Assembly (NCBI RefSeq): GCF_000187895.1
Contig: NZ_DS990130.1
Location: forward strand, 1-64,000
Direction: 5' to 3'
Length of the DNA: 64,000 nt
Origin: Phocaeicola plebeius DSM 17135
GTDB taxonomy: Bacteria > Bacteroidota > Bacteroidia > Bacteroidales > Bacteroidaceae
Shown here: positions 30,421 through 39,844 of the stretch, piece after piece
Numbering within the stretch: the stretch's first letter is position 1
Layout of the letters: each line of letters opens with the position of its first letter
Notes under the pieces: generated by a model
What the model was told of the DNA's origin: nothing
Database searches by the model: none
What the model saw: only the letters and a program-made list of their open reading frames with translations
Translations under genes and position numbers: made by a program

Positions 30421-31344
30421 ATGCCATTAAATTTACCCGATAAACTGCCCGCAATTGATTTGCTGAAGGAGGAGAATATTTTCGTTATCGATAATTCTCG
30501 TGCCAGCTCACAGGATATTCGTCCGTTGAAAATTGTGGTGCTGAACCTGATGCCCATCAAGATTACTACAGAAACCGATTTGATTCGTTTGCTTTCGAAC
30601 TCTCCTCTTCAGATAGAAGTAAGTCTGATGAAGCTGAAAAGTCATACGTCAAAAAATACGCCGGTGGAACACATGAAAGCTTTCTACCGCGACTTTGAAC
30701 TGATGAAGAATGAGAAGTTCGACGGAATGATTATTACGGGTGCACCGGTGGAACATCTCGATTTTGAGGATGTAAATTATTGGGATGAAATTACGGAGAT
30801 TTTTGAGTGGACCCGTACGCATGTGACTTCTACTTTTTATATATGCTGGGCGGCACAGGCGGGATTGTATTATCATTATGGCATTCCGAAATATCCGCTG
30901 GAAAAGAAAATGTTTGGAATTTTTGAACATCATATCTGCGACGGATTCCAGCAGTTGCCTATTTTCCGTGGGTTTGATGATGTGTTTTATGTACCTCATA
31001 GCCGTCATACGGAAGTCCGTCGGGAAGACATCGAGAAGTGTGAAGGTTTGCAGGTAATTTCGGAATCGGCTGACTCTGGTGTACACATTGTGATGGCTCG
31101 CGGCGGACGTGAGTTTTTCGTGACCGGACATTCCGAATATTCTCCTTATACTTTGGACACGGAGTATCGTCGTGACCTGGATAAGGGACTTCCTATTGAA
31201 ATGCCTCGAAACTATTATCGTGAGGACAATCCGGAGAAAGGACCGCTGGTACGCTGGCGAAGTGTGGCCAACCTCTTGTTCTCCAATTGGTTGAACTATT
31301 ATGTATATCAGGAAACTCCTTACGACATCAATCAGATAAAATAA
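30421..31344 (+). CDS. metA: homoserine O-acetyltransferase (MetA family)
   Basis: Acylates homoserine in methionine synthesis. The 307-residue protein has the catalytic Cys142 in FYICWAAQAG and the His237/Glu239 pair in VTGHSEYSP. Residue 111 is Glu (TGAPVE), which in studied MetA enzymes marks acetyl-CoA use, where Gly marks succinyl-CoA. By that criterion it is an acetyltransferase despite the MetA fold. Its stop overlaps the next start by 1 nt. Confidence 0.93.
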   Translation: MPLNLPDKLPAIDLLKEENIFVIDNSRASSQDIRPLKIVVLNLMPIKITTETDLIRLLSNSPLQIEVSLMKLKSHTSKNTPVEHMKAFYRDFELMKNEKFDGMIITGAPVEHLDFEDVNYWDEITEIFEWTRTHVTSTFYICWAAQAGLYYHYGIPKYPLEKKMFGIFEHHICDGFQQLPIFRGFDDVFYVPHSRHTEVRREDIEKCEGLQVISESADSGVHIVMARGGREFFVTGHSEYSPYTLDTEYRRDLDKGLPIEMPRNYYREDNPEKGPLVRWRSVANLLFSNWLNYYVYQETPYDINQIK

Positions 31345-33185
31345 TGCTCAGACAACGTCCTATCGAACTGCTTGCTCCGGCAAAGAACTTGGAGTGTGGA
31401 ATGGAAGCCATTAATCATGGTGCCGATGCGGTGTATATCGGTGCACCTCGTTTTGGCGCGCGTGCAGCTGCCGGAAATTCTCTGGAAGACATTGAAGCCC
31501 TGGTGCGTTACGCACATTTATATCGGGTGCGTATTTACGTGACTGTCAATACAATTTTGAAAGATGAAGAACTGGCAGAAACGGAGAAAATGATTTGGGA
31601 TTTGTACCGGATTGGGGTGGATGCCTTGATTGTGCAGGATATGGGGATTACCCGTCTGAATCTTCCTCCGATTCCTTTGCATGCCAGTACGCAGATGGAC
31701 AACCGCACTCCGCAAAAAGTGAAATTCCTGGCTGAGGCAGGTTTCCGTCAGGTGGTGTTGGCCCGTGAACTGACGCTGGATGAAATTGCAAAGATTCATG
31801 CAGCCTGTCCGGATACACCGCTGGAAGTGTTTGTACACGGAGCCTTGTGCGTAAGCTATAGCGGACAATGTTATGTCAGCCAGGCTTGCTTTGGTCGTAG
31901 TGCCAACCGGGGAGAATGTGCACAGTTCTGTCGCCTGAGTTTTGATATGGTAGATGCCGACGGGAAAACGATTGCCCGTGGTAAACACTTGCTTTCCTTG
32001 AAAGATATGAACCAGAGCGAGAACCTGGAAGCCTTGCTGGATGCCGGTGCCTCTTCGCTGAAAATAGAAGGACGTTTGAAGGATGTAGCCTATGTAAAGA
32101 ATGTGACGGCTTACTATCGCCAGAAATTGGATGCGATATTCAAACGCCGCAAAGAATATATACGTGCTTCTTCCGGCACGGTCCGGCTGGCTTTTCGTCC
32201 GCAATTGGACAAGAGTTTCAGCAGGGGTTTTACTGATTATTTCCTGCACGGACGTACACCGGATATTTTCTCCTTTCATACGCCGAAGTCGTTAGGTGAA
32301 GAAATGGGAGTGGTGAAGGAAGTACGCGGCAACTATTTTACCGTGGCAGGTGTCAAACCTTTCAGTAACGGTGATGGACTTTGTTATCTGGATGAGGCGG
32401 GAAAACTGCATGGATTCCGGGTAAATCGCGTAGAAAACAATAAACTTTATCCGCAGGAAATGCCACGCCTTCGACCGAAGACCAGGCTTTACCGTAACTT
32501 TGACCAGGAGTTTGAGCGGGTGATGCAGAAAAAATCGGCAGAGCGGAAGATAGCCGTGGCCATGGCATTGGAAGAAAACAATTTCGGATTTACACTGACT
32601 TTGACCGATGAGGACGATAATAGCATCAGCGTGACATTGCCGTACGAAAAAGCACCGGCGCGTACACCCCAGGCTGAAAACCTGAGAAATCAGTTGGGCA
32701 AGTTGGGAAATACGCCTTTTGAGCTGGAAAGTTTGGATATTTCTTTATCGGGCGACTGGTTTATTCCTTCATCAGTGCTTGCGGATTTACGTCGTACGGC
32801 AGTAGAGAAACTGCTGGAGGCTCGTCGCATCAACTATCCACAGGAAAGAGTTCGTTTCCCGAAAACAGTTCATGCTTTTCCGGCAGGCGAACTGACTTAT
32901 TTAGGAAATGTGATGAACGGAAAGGCACAGGCTTTCTACCATGACCATGGAGTGAAGCGAGTGGAGCCGGCTTTTGAAAAGGAAGCACAGGCCGATGCGG
33001 TGTTGATGTTCTGCAAGCATTGCCTGCGTTATAGCATGGGATGGTGTCCGGTACATCATAAGGTGAAGTCGCCTTATCGTGAGCCGTATTACTTGGTAAG
33101 TACGGACGGACGACGTTTCCGCCTTGACTTTGACTGTAAGGTTTGTCAGATGAAAGTTTCATTGGATAATCGGGCATCTTCATGA
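31344..33185 (+). CDS. U32 peptidase-family protein (RlhA/YdcP-like RNA hydroxylase)
   Basis: 613 residues. The N-terminal TIM-barrel U32 domain (ELLAPAKNLECGMEAINHGADAVYIGA) has the Cys-rich signature GALCVSYSGQCYVSQACFG and CAQFCRLSF, expected to hold an Fe-S cluster. The C-terminal part includes a second Cys cluster, CKHCLRYSMGWCP. The length is close to E. coli RlhA (YdcP), which hydroxylates 23S rRNA C2501, rather than the shorter TrhP; the specific target is inference. It starts at the ATG overlapping the metA stop and overlaps the next gene by 4 nt. Confidence 0.85.
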   Translation: MLRQRPIELLAPAKNLECGMEAINHGADAVYIGAPRFGARAAAGNSLEDIEALVRYAHLYRVRIYVTVNTILKDEELAETEKMIWDLYRIGVDALIVQDMGITRLNLPPIPLHASTQMDNRTPQKVKFLAEAGFRQVVLARELTLDEIAKIHAACPDTPLEVFVHGALCVSYSGQCYVSQACFGRSANRGECAQFCRLSFDMVDADGKTIARGKHLLSLKDMNQSENLEALLDAGASSLKIEGRLKDVAYVKNVTAYYRQKLDAIFKRRKEYIRASSGTVRLAFRPQLDKSFSRGFTDYFLHGRTPDIFSFHTPKSLGEEMGVVKEVRGNYFTVAGVKPFSNGDGLCYLDEAGKLHGFRVNRVENNKLYPQEMPRLRPKTRLYRNFDQEFERVMQKKSAERKIAVAMALEENNFGFTLTLTDEDDNSISVTLPYEKAPARTPQAENLRNQLGKLGNTPFELESLDISLSGDWFIPSSVLADLRRTAVEKLLEARRINYPQERVRFPKTVHAFPAGELTYLGNVMNGKAQAFYHDHGVKRVEPAFEKEAQADAVLMFCKHCLRYSMGWCPVHHKVKSPYREPYYLVSTDGRRFRLDFDCKVCQMKVSLDNRASS

Positions 33186-34141
33186 AGCACTTACAATATT
33201 TTCTGGGCATACTCTTTCTGTTGCTGTGTATGACGGCCTGTCATTACCGCACTACCTTGTCTTCGGCTGTAAAGAATGGGCAGGAAGACTCGGTAGCCGT
33301 GTCGGTACAGAAAGAACGTCCGTATGCACTGAACAGCAATTTCCGTGTGACAGCAGATACACTCTGGTTGCGTCTGCTTCCGTTGCTCGACTCTATTCCG
33401 GTAAGGGAAGGAGATGAACTGGTGGTAGCAGAAATATCGCTGCGCACGGAAATGCAGGATGATTCAGTGTGGGTGAAGGTGGCACGCGACCAGGAAACCA
33501 TAGGCTGGATTCCGGAACATCAGCTTTTGACGCACATTGTCCCTGTAGATCCGATTTCACGCTGCATCCATTTGTTCAGTAATTCACACACTTTACCGTT
33601 CTTTCTGGTATTGGCAGTGTTCTTTCTTTGCTTTGTGTACCGTGCCGTACGACGCAAGCAGATAAAACTCATCTGGCTGAACGACATAGACAGTGTGTTC
33701 CCTATTACGTTGTCGTGGTTGCTTGTGGCGGCCGCCACACTTTATAACAGCATGCAGCATTTTGTGCCGGAAACCTGGGAGCGGTATTATTATGATCCGT
33801 CCCTGAATCCGTTCGATCTGCCTTTTGTGTTAGGGCTGTTTGTGCTCAGTGTGTTCTTTATTTTGCTGTTAGGAGTCGCTTTACTGGATGATTTGTTTCA
33901 TCAGACCTCTTTTGAAGTAGCCTTCTTCTATCTGCTGGGACTGGCTTCCTATTGCATATTTCTTTATATTTTCTTTACTTATTTATGGGTGTACCTCGCT
34001 TATGTGGGCTTTATCGGATATACCTTGTGGTGTATTCGCCAGCTCCGGAAATCGCATGGCTATCCATATGCCTGTGGTTCTTGCGGCGCAAAAATGAGAT
34101 CGAAAGGCATTTGCCCGCACTGTGGCGCATTGAATGAGTAA
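33182..34141 (+). CDS. membrane lipoprotein with C-terminal zinc ribbon
   Basis: 319 residues in an unusual order: lipoprotein signal with LLCMTAC, a periplasmic SH3-like segment (about 50-115, LRTEMQDDSVWVKVARDQET), four or five membrane helices (about 140-290), then a cytoplasmic zinc ribbon CGSCGAKMRSKGICPHCG at the very end. It may link the envelope to the cytoplasm; function unknown. Translation is coupled to the U32 gene by a 4-nt overlap. Confidence 0.78.
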   Translation: MKHLQYFLGILFLLLCMTACHYRTTLSSAVKNGQEDSVAVSVQKERPYALNSNFRVTADTLWLRLLPLLDSIPVREGDELVVAEISLRTEMQDDSVWVKVARDQETIGWIPEHQLLTHIVPVDPISRCIHLFSNSHTLPFFLVLAVFFLCFVYRAVRRKQIKLIWLNDIDSVFPITLSWLLVAAATLYNSMQHFVPETWERYYYDPSLNPFDLPFVLGLFVLSVFFILLLGVALLDDLFHQTSFEVAFFYLLGLASYCIFLYIFFTYLWVYLAYVGFIGYTLWCIRQLRKSHGYPYACGSCGAKMRSKGICPHCGALNE

Positions 34142-34158
34142 GAATCGGCAGAATTTTG

Positions 34159-34166
34159 TAATTTTG
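34159..34166 (+). promoter_or_regulatory. -7 promoter element of the ABC-F gene
   Basis: TAATTTTG, 37 nt before the ATG at 34204. Confidence 0.6.
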
Positions 34167-34203
34167 CATTTTCCAAAATCAAAAATTTTAAAACGTACCA
34201 AAT

Positions 34204-35847
34204 ATGATTAGTATAGATGGACTGACCGTAGAATTCGGAGGGACCACCTTGTTCAGTGACCTGAACTTTCAGATTAACGAGAAAGACCGTATCGCCCTGA
34301 TGGGTAAAAATGGAGCCGGTAAATCGACACTTCTTAAAATTTTGGCAGGCGTTCGGCAACCTACCCGTGGAAAGGTGACGGCACCGAAGGACTGTGTGAT
34401 TGCCTATCTGCCCCAGCACCTGATGACGGAGGATGGCCGTACGGTGTTTGAAGAAGCCTCTCAAGCCTTTGCCCATTTGAAAGAAATGGAAGAAGAGATA
34501 GAGCGGATGAACAACGAACTGGCCACCCGTACGGATTATGAGAGTGATTCCTATATGGCTTTAATCGAGAAAGTGGCAGCCATGAGCGAGAAGTTCTATG
34601 CCATCGACATGACGCATTTTGAAGAAGATGTGGAGAAGGCTTTGCTGGGATTGGGATTCTTGCGGGAAGACTTTAACCGTCCGACCAGTGATTTCAGCGG
34701 AGGATGGCGCATGCGTATTGAGCTGGCCAAGCTGTTGCTACAGAATCCGGACGTCCTTTTGCTGGATGAGCCTACCAACCACCTGGACATCGAATCTATC
34801 CAGTGGCTGGAAGATTTTCTGATTAACAGTGCCAAGGCCGTGGTGGTCATCAGTCACGACCGTAAGTTTGTCGACAATATTACCACACGCACCATCGAAG
34901 TGACGATGGGACGCATCTATGATTATAAAGTGAACTATTCTCAGTATCTTGTATTGCGGAAGGAACGCCGTGAGCAACAGATGAAGCAGTATGAGGAACA
35001 GCAGAAAATGATTCAGGAAACCAAGGATTTTATCGAACGCTTCAAGGGAACATACAGCAAGACGCTTCAGGTACAGAGCCGTGTAAAAATGCTGGAGAAG
35101 CTGGAACTGATAGAGGTGGACGAAGAAGATACTTCGGCCTTGCGCTTGAAGTTTCCTCCCTCTCCGCGTAGTGGAAACTATCCGGTTATCATGGAAGGAG
35201 TCGGTAAAACATACGGCGATCATGTTGTCTTCAAAAATGCCAATCTGACCATTGAGAGAGGGGATAAGGTGGCATTCGTCGGAAAGAACGGAGAAGGAAA
35301 GTCTACGCTGGTGAAATGTATCATGAATGAAATAGACCATGAAGGTACGCTGACGTTGGGACATAACGTACAAATCGGATACTTTGCACAGAACCAGGCA
35401 TCCTTGCTGGATGAAAATCTGACGGTGTTCCAGACCATTGACGATGTGGCCAAAGGTGAAATCCGTAATAAAATCAGAGACCTGCTGGGAGCATTTATGT
35501 TTGGTAGTCCGGAGGCTTCCATGAAAAAGGTAAAAGTGTTGTCAGGAGGAGAACGTACCCGTCTGGCAATGATAAAGCTTTTGCTGGAGCCGGTCAACTT
35601 GTTGATTTTGGACGAGCCAACCAATCACCTGGACATGAAAACGAAGGACATTCTGAAGCAGGCGCTGGTAGATTTCGACGGTACGTTGATTGTCGTATCT
35701 CACGACCGTGACTTCCTGGATGGGCTTGTGACGAAAGTATATGAATTCGGAAATCAGCGTGTGAAAGAACATTTGTGTGGTATTTATGAGTTCCTGGAAA
35801 CGAAAAAAATGGAGAATTTGCAGGAACTAGAGCGTAAAAATGCCTGA
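34204..35847 (+). CDS. ABC-F family ATPase
   Basis: 547 residues, two ABC domains and no membrane segments, so a ribosome-associated ABC-F protein rather than a transporter. First domain: Walker A GKNGAGKS, signature FSGGW, Walker B VLLLDEPTNHLD. A charged linker follows (about 240-320, RREQQMKQYEEQQKMIQETK). Second domain: GKNGEGKS, LSGGERTRLAM, LLILDEPTNHLD. It resembles the housekeeping YbiT/EttA type. A resistance subtype is not suggested by any drug-associated neighbour. Confidence 0.93.
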   Translation: MISIDGLTVEFGGTTLFSDLNFQINEKDRIALMGKNGAGKSTLLKILAGVRQPTRGKVTAPKDCVIAYLPQHLMTEDGRTVFEEASQAFAHLKEMEEEIERMNNELATRTDYESDSYMALIEKVAAMSEKFYAIDMTHFEEDVEKALLGLGFLREDFNRPTSDFSGGWRMRIELAKLLLQNPDVLLLDEPTNHLDIESIQWLEDFLINSAKAVVVISHDRKFVDNITTRTIEVTMGRIYDYKVNYSQYLVLRKERREQQMKQYEEQQKMIQETKDFIERFKGTYSKTLQVQSRVKMLEKLELIEVDEEDTSALRLKFPPSPRSGNYPVIMEGVGKTYGDHVVFKNANLTIERGDKVAFVGKNGEGKSTLVKCIMNEIDHEGTLTLGHNVQIGYFAQNQASLLDENLTVFQTIDDVAKGEIRNKIRDLLGAFMFGSPEASMKKVKVLSGGERTRLAMIKLLLEPVNLLILDEPTNHLDMKTKDILKQALVDFDGTLIVVSHDRDFLDGLVTKVYEFGNQRVKEHLCGIYEFLETKKMENLQELERKNA

Positions 35848-35876
35848 AATCACCCTTTTTTAGAGAAAAAACAGGG

Positions 35877-35900
35877 ATTTGAGAAAAAAAGTTCTCAAAT
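35877..35900. repeat. short inverted repeat between the ABC-F gene and tRNA-Lys
   Basis: Perfect 9-bp arms atttgagaa (35877-35885) and ttctcaaat (35892-35900). There is no T run after it; it sits just upstream of the tRNA promoter and may mark the end of the ABC-F transcript. Confidence 0.4.
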
Positions 35901-35902
35901 GT

Positions 35903-35933
35903 TTTGCAGGTTTAAAATAAGTTACTACCTTTG
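35903..35933 (+). promoter_or_regulatory. promoter of tRNA-Lys
   Basis: TTTG (35903-35906), a 19-nt spacer and TACCTTTG (35926-35933) match the full Bacteroidota consensus. Confidence 0.75.
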
Positions 35934-35971
35934 CACTCGCAATCGGGAAATGACCGATGCGACAAAGGATT

Positions 35972-36044
35972 GATTCGCTAGCTCAGCAGGTAGAGCACAA
36001 CACTTTTAATGTTGGGGTCCTGGGTTCGAGCCCCAGGCGGATCA
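35972..36044 (+). tRNA. tRNA-Lys (anticodon TTT)
   Basis: A 73-nt cloverleaf: acceptor gattcgc/gcggatc, D-loop gctcagcaggtagagc, anticodon stem caaca/tgttg with loop cttttaa (anticodon 36005-36007), and T-loop gttcgagc. The discriminator is A, and CCA is not encoded. It lies directly left of the ICE integrase, a common place for integration, but is complete. Confidence 0.97.
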
Positions 36045-36069
36045 CTCAAACAAAAAGCAAAACAATGAA

Positions 36070-36108
36070 AACCGCTGATAATCAATCATTATCAGCGGTT
36101 TTTCTTTT
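36070..36108 (+). terminator. terminator of tRNA-Lys
   Basis: Perfect 13-bp stem aaccgctgataat (36070-36082) with attatcagcggtt (36088-36100), 5-nt loop, then a T-rich run. Confidence 0.88.
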
Positions 36109-36152
36109 TATCCATACTGCAAATTGAAGCAGAATACCGCATCTTACTGGAG

Positions 36153-36214
36153 GTGAAATAGGTGGACTTAATTTCCACATAAAAACAAGTCCACCTAATT
36201 GGATTATATTTCAC
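36153..36214. repeat. nested inverted repeats upstream of the integrase
   Basis: Perfect 11-bp arms taggtggactt (36159-36169) and aagtccaccta (36187-36197), flanked by gtgaaata (36153-36160) and tatttcac (36207-36214), also inverted. A third copy of tccac lies at 36174-36178. This lies 74-135 nt before the integrase ATG. It could be an operator or recombinase/excisionase binding sites near attL. Confidence 0.55.
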
Positions 36215-36287
36215 TGATTCTCTGCGTTTTGCATAAAACAAACTCTTTTCAAAACATGTATTTTTACACCATCAAAAAAAGAAGAGT

Positions 36288-37508
36288 ATGGCAATGCAAA
36301 GAAACTATTTTACGGTATTGTTTTTCCTGAAGAAATCAAAGCTGCTTAAAAATGGAGAAGCACCAATCTGTATGCGTATCACAATAAACGGAAAACGTGC
36401 AGAGGTACAAATCAAGCGAAGTATAGATGTTACAAAATGGAATACGCAAAAAGAATGCGCGATTGGCAGGGAAAAGAAGTATCAAGAAATAAACCACTAT
36501 CTTGATACGATAAGAACTAAAATCCTTCAAATTCACCGTGAACTTGAGCAGGACGGTAAACCTATTACAGCAGATATTATAAAAAATATCTATTATGGAG
36601 AACACTCTACTCCCAAAATGCTGCTTGAAGTATTCCAGGAACACAATTCGGAATATCGGGAATTAATGAACAAGGAATATGCCGAAGGTACTGTACTTCG
36701 ATACGAACGTACAGCAAGATATTTGAAGGAGTTTATCAGTGAACAGTATAAACTGGCTGATATTCCATTAAAATCAATCAACTATGAATTTATAACCAAA
36801 TTCGAACATTTCATTAAAATACAGAAAAACTGTGCGCAAAATGCGACAGTGAAATATCTGAAGAATTTAAAGAAAATCATCAAAACTGCATTGATAAAGA
36901 AGTGGATAACTGATGATCCGTTTGCAGAAATACACTTCAAACAGACCAAGTGTAACCGTGAATTCTTAAACGAAATGGAACTTCGCAAAATCATCAATAA
37001 AGATTTTGATATTCAACGATTACAAACCGTAAGGGACATATTCATCTTCTGTTGCTTCACCGGTTTGGCTTTCACAGACGTAAAGAATCTGAAAAAGGAA
37101 CACCTTGTACAGGCTGATAATGGTGAATGGTGGATAAGAAAAGCAAGGGAAAAGACCGATAATATGTGCGACATTCCATTGTTGGATATACCAAGACTTA
37201 TTTTAGAGAAATATCAATCAAATCCAATCTGCAATGAAAAAGGATTATTACTTCCTGTTCCCAGCAACCAACGAATGAACAGTTATTTGAAAGAAATAGC
37301 TGATGTATGTGGTATTCAGAAGAATCTTTCCACACATATTGCAAGACATACATTTGCATCACTGGCTATTGCAAATAAGGTTTCCTTGGAATCCATTGCC
37401 AAAATGTTAGGACATACGGACATTCGTACAACTCGTATTTATGCCAAAATAATGAATTCTACCATTGCCAATGAAATGAAAGTACTGCAAAACAAGTTCG
37501 CAATATAA
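36288..37508 (+). CDS. tyrosine recombinase (ICE integrase)
   Basis: Catalyses integration and excision of the element. 406 residues: N-terminal arm-binding domain (RNYFTVLFFLKKSKLLKNGE), central SAM-like core-binding domain (about 105-210) and C-terminal catalytic domain. Visible catalytic residues are H350 and R353 (HIARHTF), H376 (GHTD) and the nucleophile Y385 (TRIYAKI). The usual first Arg is replaced in CFTGLAFTDV, as in other Bacteroidetes integrases such as IntDOT. It reads toward the accessory genes, and the tRNA lies behind it. Confidence 0.93.
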   Translation: MAMQRNYFTVLFFLKKSKLLKNGEAPICMRITINGKRAEVQIKRSIDVTKWNTQKECAIGREKKYQEINHYLDTIRTKILQIHRELEQDGKPITADIIKNIYYGEHSTPKMLLEVFQEHNSEYRELMNKEYAEGTVLRYERTARYLKEFISEQYKLADIPLKSINYEFITKFEHFIKIQKNCAQNATVKYLKNLKKIIKTALIKKWITDDPFAEIHFKQTKCNREFLNEMELRKIINKDFDIQRLQTVRDIFIFCCFTGLAFTDVKNLKKEHLVQADNGEWWIRKAREKTDNMCDIPLLDIPRLILEKYQSNPICNEKGLLLPVPSNQRMNSYLKEIADVCGIQKNLSTHIARHTFASLAIANKVSLESIAKMLGHTDIRTTRIYAKIMNSTIANEMKVLQNKFAI

Positions 37509-37547
37509 TTTTCAACCATTATTTCATTTCTTACAGCAAATATCGCC

Positions 37548-37661
37548 CTTTGCCACTGACTGTGCAAGGCGGCCCTGTCGGGCTGGTTGGCTGGAAAAAA
37601 ATCATCCTCGCTTCGCTCCGGTATTTTTTTCCGCCAAGCCTTGCACCGGTCATTGGCAAAG
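37548..37661. repeat. long hairpin repeat, copy 1
   Basis: An 82-nt core (37564-37645) occurs again at 42442-42523 with only two differences. Inside it gcaaggc pairs with gccttgc, gccc with gggc, and ggaaaaaaat with atttttttcc. Outside the core, ctttgcca (37548-37555) pairs with tggcaaag (37654-37661). It lies in the 225-nt gap after the integrase, with its core ending 89 nt before the next start codon. It may be a structured 5' leader RNA or DNA hairpin. Confidence 0.8.
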
Positions 37662-37733
37662 AACAGCCGGGCCAGTAAGAAATTGAAATACTGGCTCCAC
37701 GGAGCCGGTCATGTCTAATTTAAATAAAAGAAT

Positions 37734-38903
37734 ATGACTGAAGAAGTTGGAAAGAAGGTATGTGAAGGTACAGTAGCAGACCTCATGAAGGACAAGACCG
37801 GAAAACAGACGGTTATCACGTTGACAAGAAAGAATGCTTACCGAGTGAAGAAAATCAGAGAACAAGGGACGGATGACGAAGCCGTCCTTTTTCATTTCCG
37901 TAAACGCTGTACGGGAATGGGGTCCTATGTACACACCATCGAAGCGGCAGACGGAGAAACAGAACTTCATCCGTCTGAATTTGAAAAATGGGAAGCTGTG
38001 GAATTCCTGTATCCCGGCTATCTGGAAGACCTGCTTGATGCTGCATACAACGCGTACAGATGGAGTTCCTTCGAACCTGAAGCAAGGGCGGAAACAGACA
38101 TCATGCAATATGAAAAACAACTTGTAGAGGATCTGAAACAGATTCCGGAAGAAAAGCAGAACGAGTATGTCAGTGCATACCATAGCAAGTTCTCCGCCTT
38201 GCTGGGCAGTCTCTCACGATGTGCCAGTCCGATGGTGACAGGGCCTGCCAAATTCAACTGTCAGCGCAACAACAAGGCCTTGGACGCATACCAGAACAGA
38301 TTTGATGAATTTCATGACTGGCGTAACCGCTTCAAGGCTGCCATGGAAAGGATGAAAGAGGCTGCCAAACCGGAAGAACAGAAGCAGGAAGAGGCATGGA
38401 ACCGCCTGAAGCGTGACATTGCAAGCAGCGCACAGACCATTCATGATATTGATACCGGTAAAGCAAGAGGATACAGCCGTGCCTTGTTTGTCAGCAGTAT
38501 CCTTAATAAAGTAAGCACCTATGCAGGAAAAGGAGAAGTGGAAATCGTACAGAAAGCGGTAGACTTCATTACAGACTTCAATGCGCAATGCAAGAAACCG
38601 GTTATCACTCCGCGGAACCGTTTCTTCCAACTGCCGGAAATGGCACGCCAGGCCAGACTGAAACTTCAGGAAATCAGAGAACGGGAAAACCGTGAACTGA
38701 AATTTGAAGGCGGAACGCTGGTATGGAACTATGAGGCAGACCGCCTGCAAATCCAGTTTGACAATATTCCGGATGACCAGAGGCGCAAGGAACTGAAATC
38801 ATACGGTTTCAAATGGTCGCCGAGATACCAGGCATGGCAACGGCAACTTACACAGAATGCCGTATATGCAGTCAAAAGAGTGTTGAACCTTCAAAACCTA
38901 TAA
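37734..38903 (+). CDS. ICE accessory protein with C-terminal GFKWSP motif
   Basis: 389 residues, charged, no signal or membrane segment. The C-terminus (about 355-389) carries KSYGFKWSPRYQAWQRQLT, a block I know from the ends of large phage/ICE polyproteins and antirestriction-type proteins. The middle (195-245) is Lys/Glu-rich and helical. Function unknown. First gene of a plus-strand block that starts 89 nt after the hairpin repeat core; the next gene follows by 3 nt. Confidence 0.75.
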   Translation: MTEEVGKKVCEGTVADLMKDKTGKQTVITLTRKNAYRVKKIREQGTDDEAVLFHFRKRCTGMGSYVHTIEAADGETELHPSEFEKWEAVEFLYPGYLEDLLDAAYNAYRWSSFEPEARAETDIMQYEKQLVEDLKQIPEEKQNEYVSAYHSKFSALLGSLSRCASPMVTGPAKFNCQRNNKALDAYQNRFDEFHDWRNRFKAAMERMKEAAKPEEQKQEEAWNRLKRDIASSAQTIHDIDTGKARGYSRALFVSSILNKVSTYAGKGEVEIVQKAVDFITDFNAQCKKPVITPRNRFFQLPEMARQARLKLQEIRERENRELKFEGGTLVWNYEADRLQIQFDNIPDDQRRKELKSYGFKWSPRYQAWQRQLTQNAVYAVKRVLNLQNL

Positions 38904-38906
38904 GAC

Positions 38907-39788
38907 ATGAAAGACCGATTGAAATATGTAATCGATTCCCGCTACTTCAACGGGACATGCCTGACAAGTATGAGTGACGGATTCCACAATGACTATGGTG
39001 GGGAAACAATCGAAGAACTGCGCATACGGGAAAACAATCCCTATCTGAAAGCCGTAACACCTTCTGATATAGATAAGAAGCTGCGGCTTTACCATAAGTC
39101 CCTGTCCGAACCGTTCAAGGAAATCACCGAAGAAGACTACTATGACCTGCTGGATGTACTGCCACCCTTGCGCATGAGACAAAACTCGTTCTTTGTGGGA
39201 GAACCGTATTACGGAAATATGTACTCTTTCTGCTTTACCCGTCAAGGAAGATATTTCAAGGGCCTGCGCTCCGTACTTACTCCGCAATCCGAACTGGACA
39301 GTCAGATAGACCGTCACATGGAAATCATCAACCGAAAAGCCGTGATCTTAAAAGAGGAAACAAGCAAAATGGTCACAACCGGAACCAGACTCATTCCCTA
39401 TTATTTTTCACTGGACGGAAAACAGTCCGTATTCATCTGCAACCTTGTCATCCAATCAGATTCCAGACAAGCAAGGACGGACATGGCGAATACCCTGAAA
39501 AGTCTTCGCCGGAACCATTATCAGTTCTATAAAGGAAAAGGGCATTACGAAACTCCGGACGAACTGATAGACCATGTATCAGGAAAGAAGTTCACCCTTG
39601 TTTCTGACGGACATTTCTTTCAATATCCTCCCGGCAGGGAATCCGCAACTTTCATCGGACACATCAAGGAGACATCAGAGGAATTTCTTTTCCGGATCTA
39701 TGACCGTGAATATTTCCTGTATCTCCTTAAAAGACTGAGGACCGTGAAAAAGGAATCGGCACAGGGACAAATAAATATCAAATCATAA
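38907..39788 (+). CDS. hypothetical ICE protein
   Basis: 293 residues, soluble, no recognised domain. Tyr- and Arg-rich stretches (YFNGTCLTSMSDGFHNDYGG, RREPYYGNMY-like region near 95) are spread evenly with no low-complexity region. It starts 3 nt after the preceding gene, so the two are one unit. I do not recognise a family. Confidence 0.7.
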   Translation: MKDRLKYVIDSRYFNGTCLTSMSDGFHNDYGGETIEELRIRENNPYLKAVTPSDIDKKLRLYHKSLSEPFKEITEEDYYDLLDVLPPLRMRQNSFFVGEPYYGNMYSFCFTRQGRYFKGLRSVLTPQSELDSQIDRHMEIINRKAVILKEETSKMVTTGTRLIPYYFSLDGKQSVFICNLVIQSDSRQARTDMANTLKSLRRNHYQFYKGKGHYETPDELIDHVSGKKFTLVSDGHFFQYPPGRESATFIGHIKETSEEFLFRIYDREYFLYLLKRLRTVKKESAQGQINIKS

Positions 39789-39844
39789 TATTCGGGGAAT
39801 GCGGTAGAATGACTGCCGTATTCCCTCATAAAAACAATACAAGT

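Noticed and set aside
35926..35934. CTnDOT-like attB core (GTAnnTTTGC) near tRNA-Lys
   Set aside because: The bases read CTACCTTTGC, off by one, and are explained as the tRNA promoter -7 element; they also lie on the chromosomal side of the tRNA.
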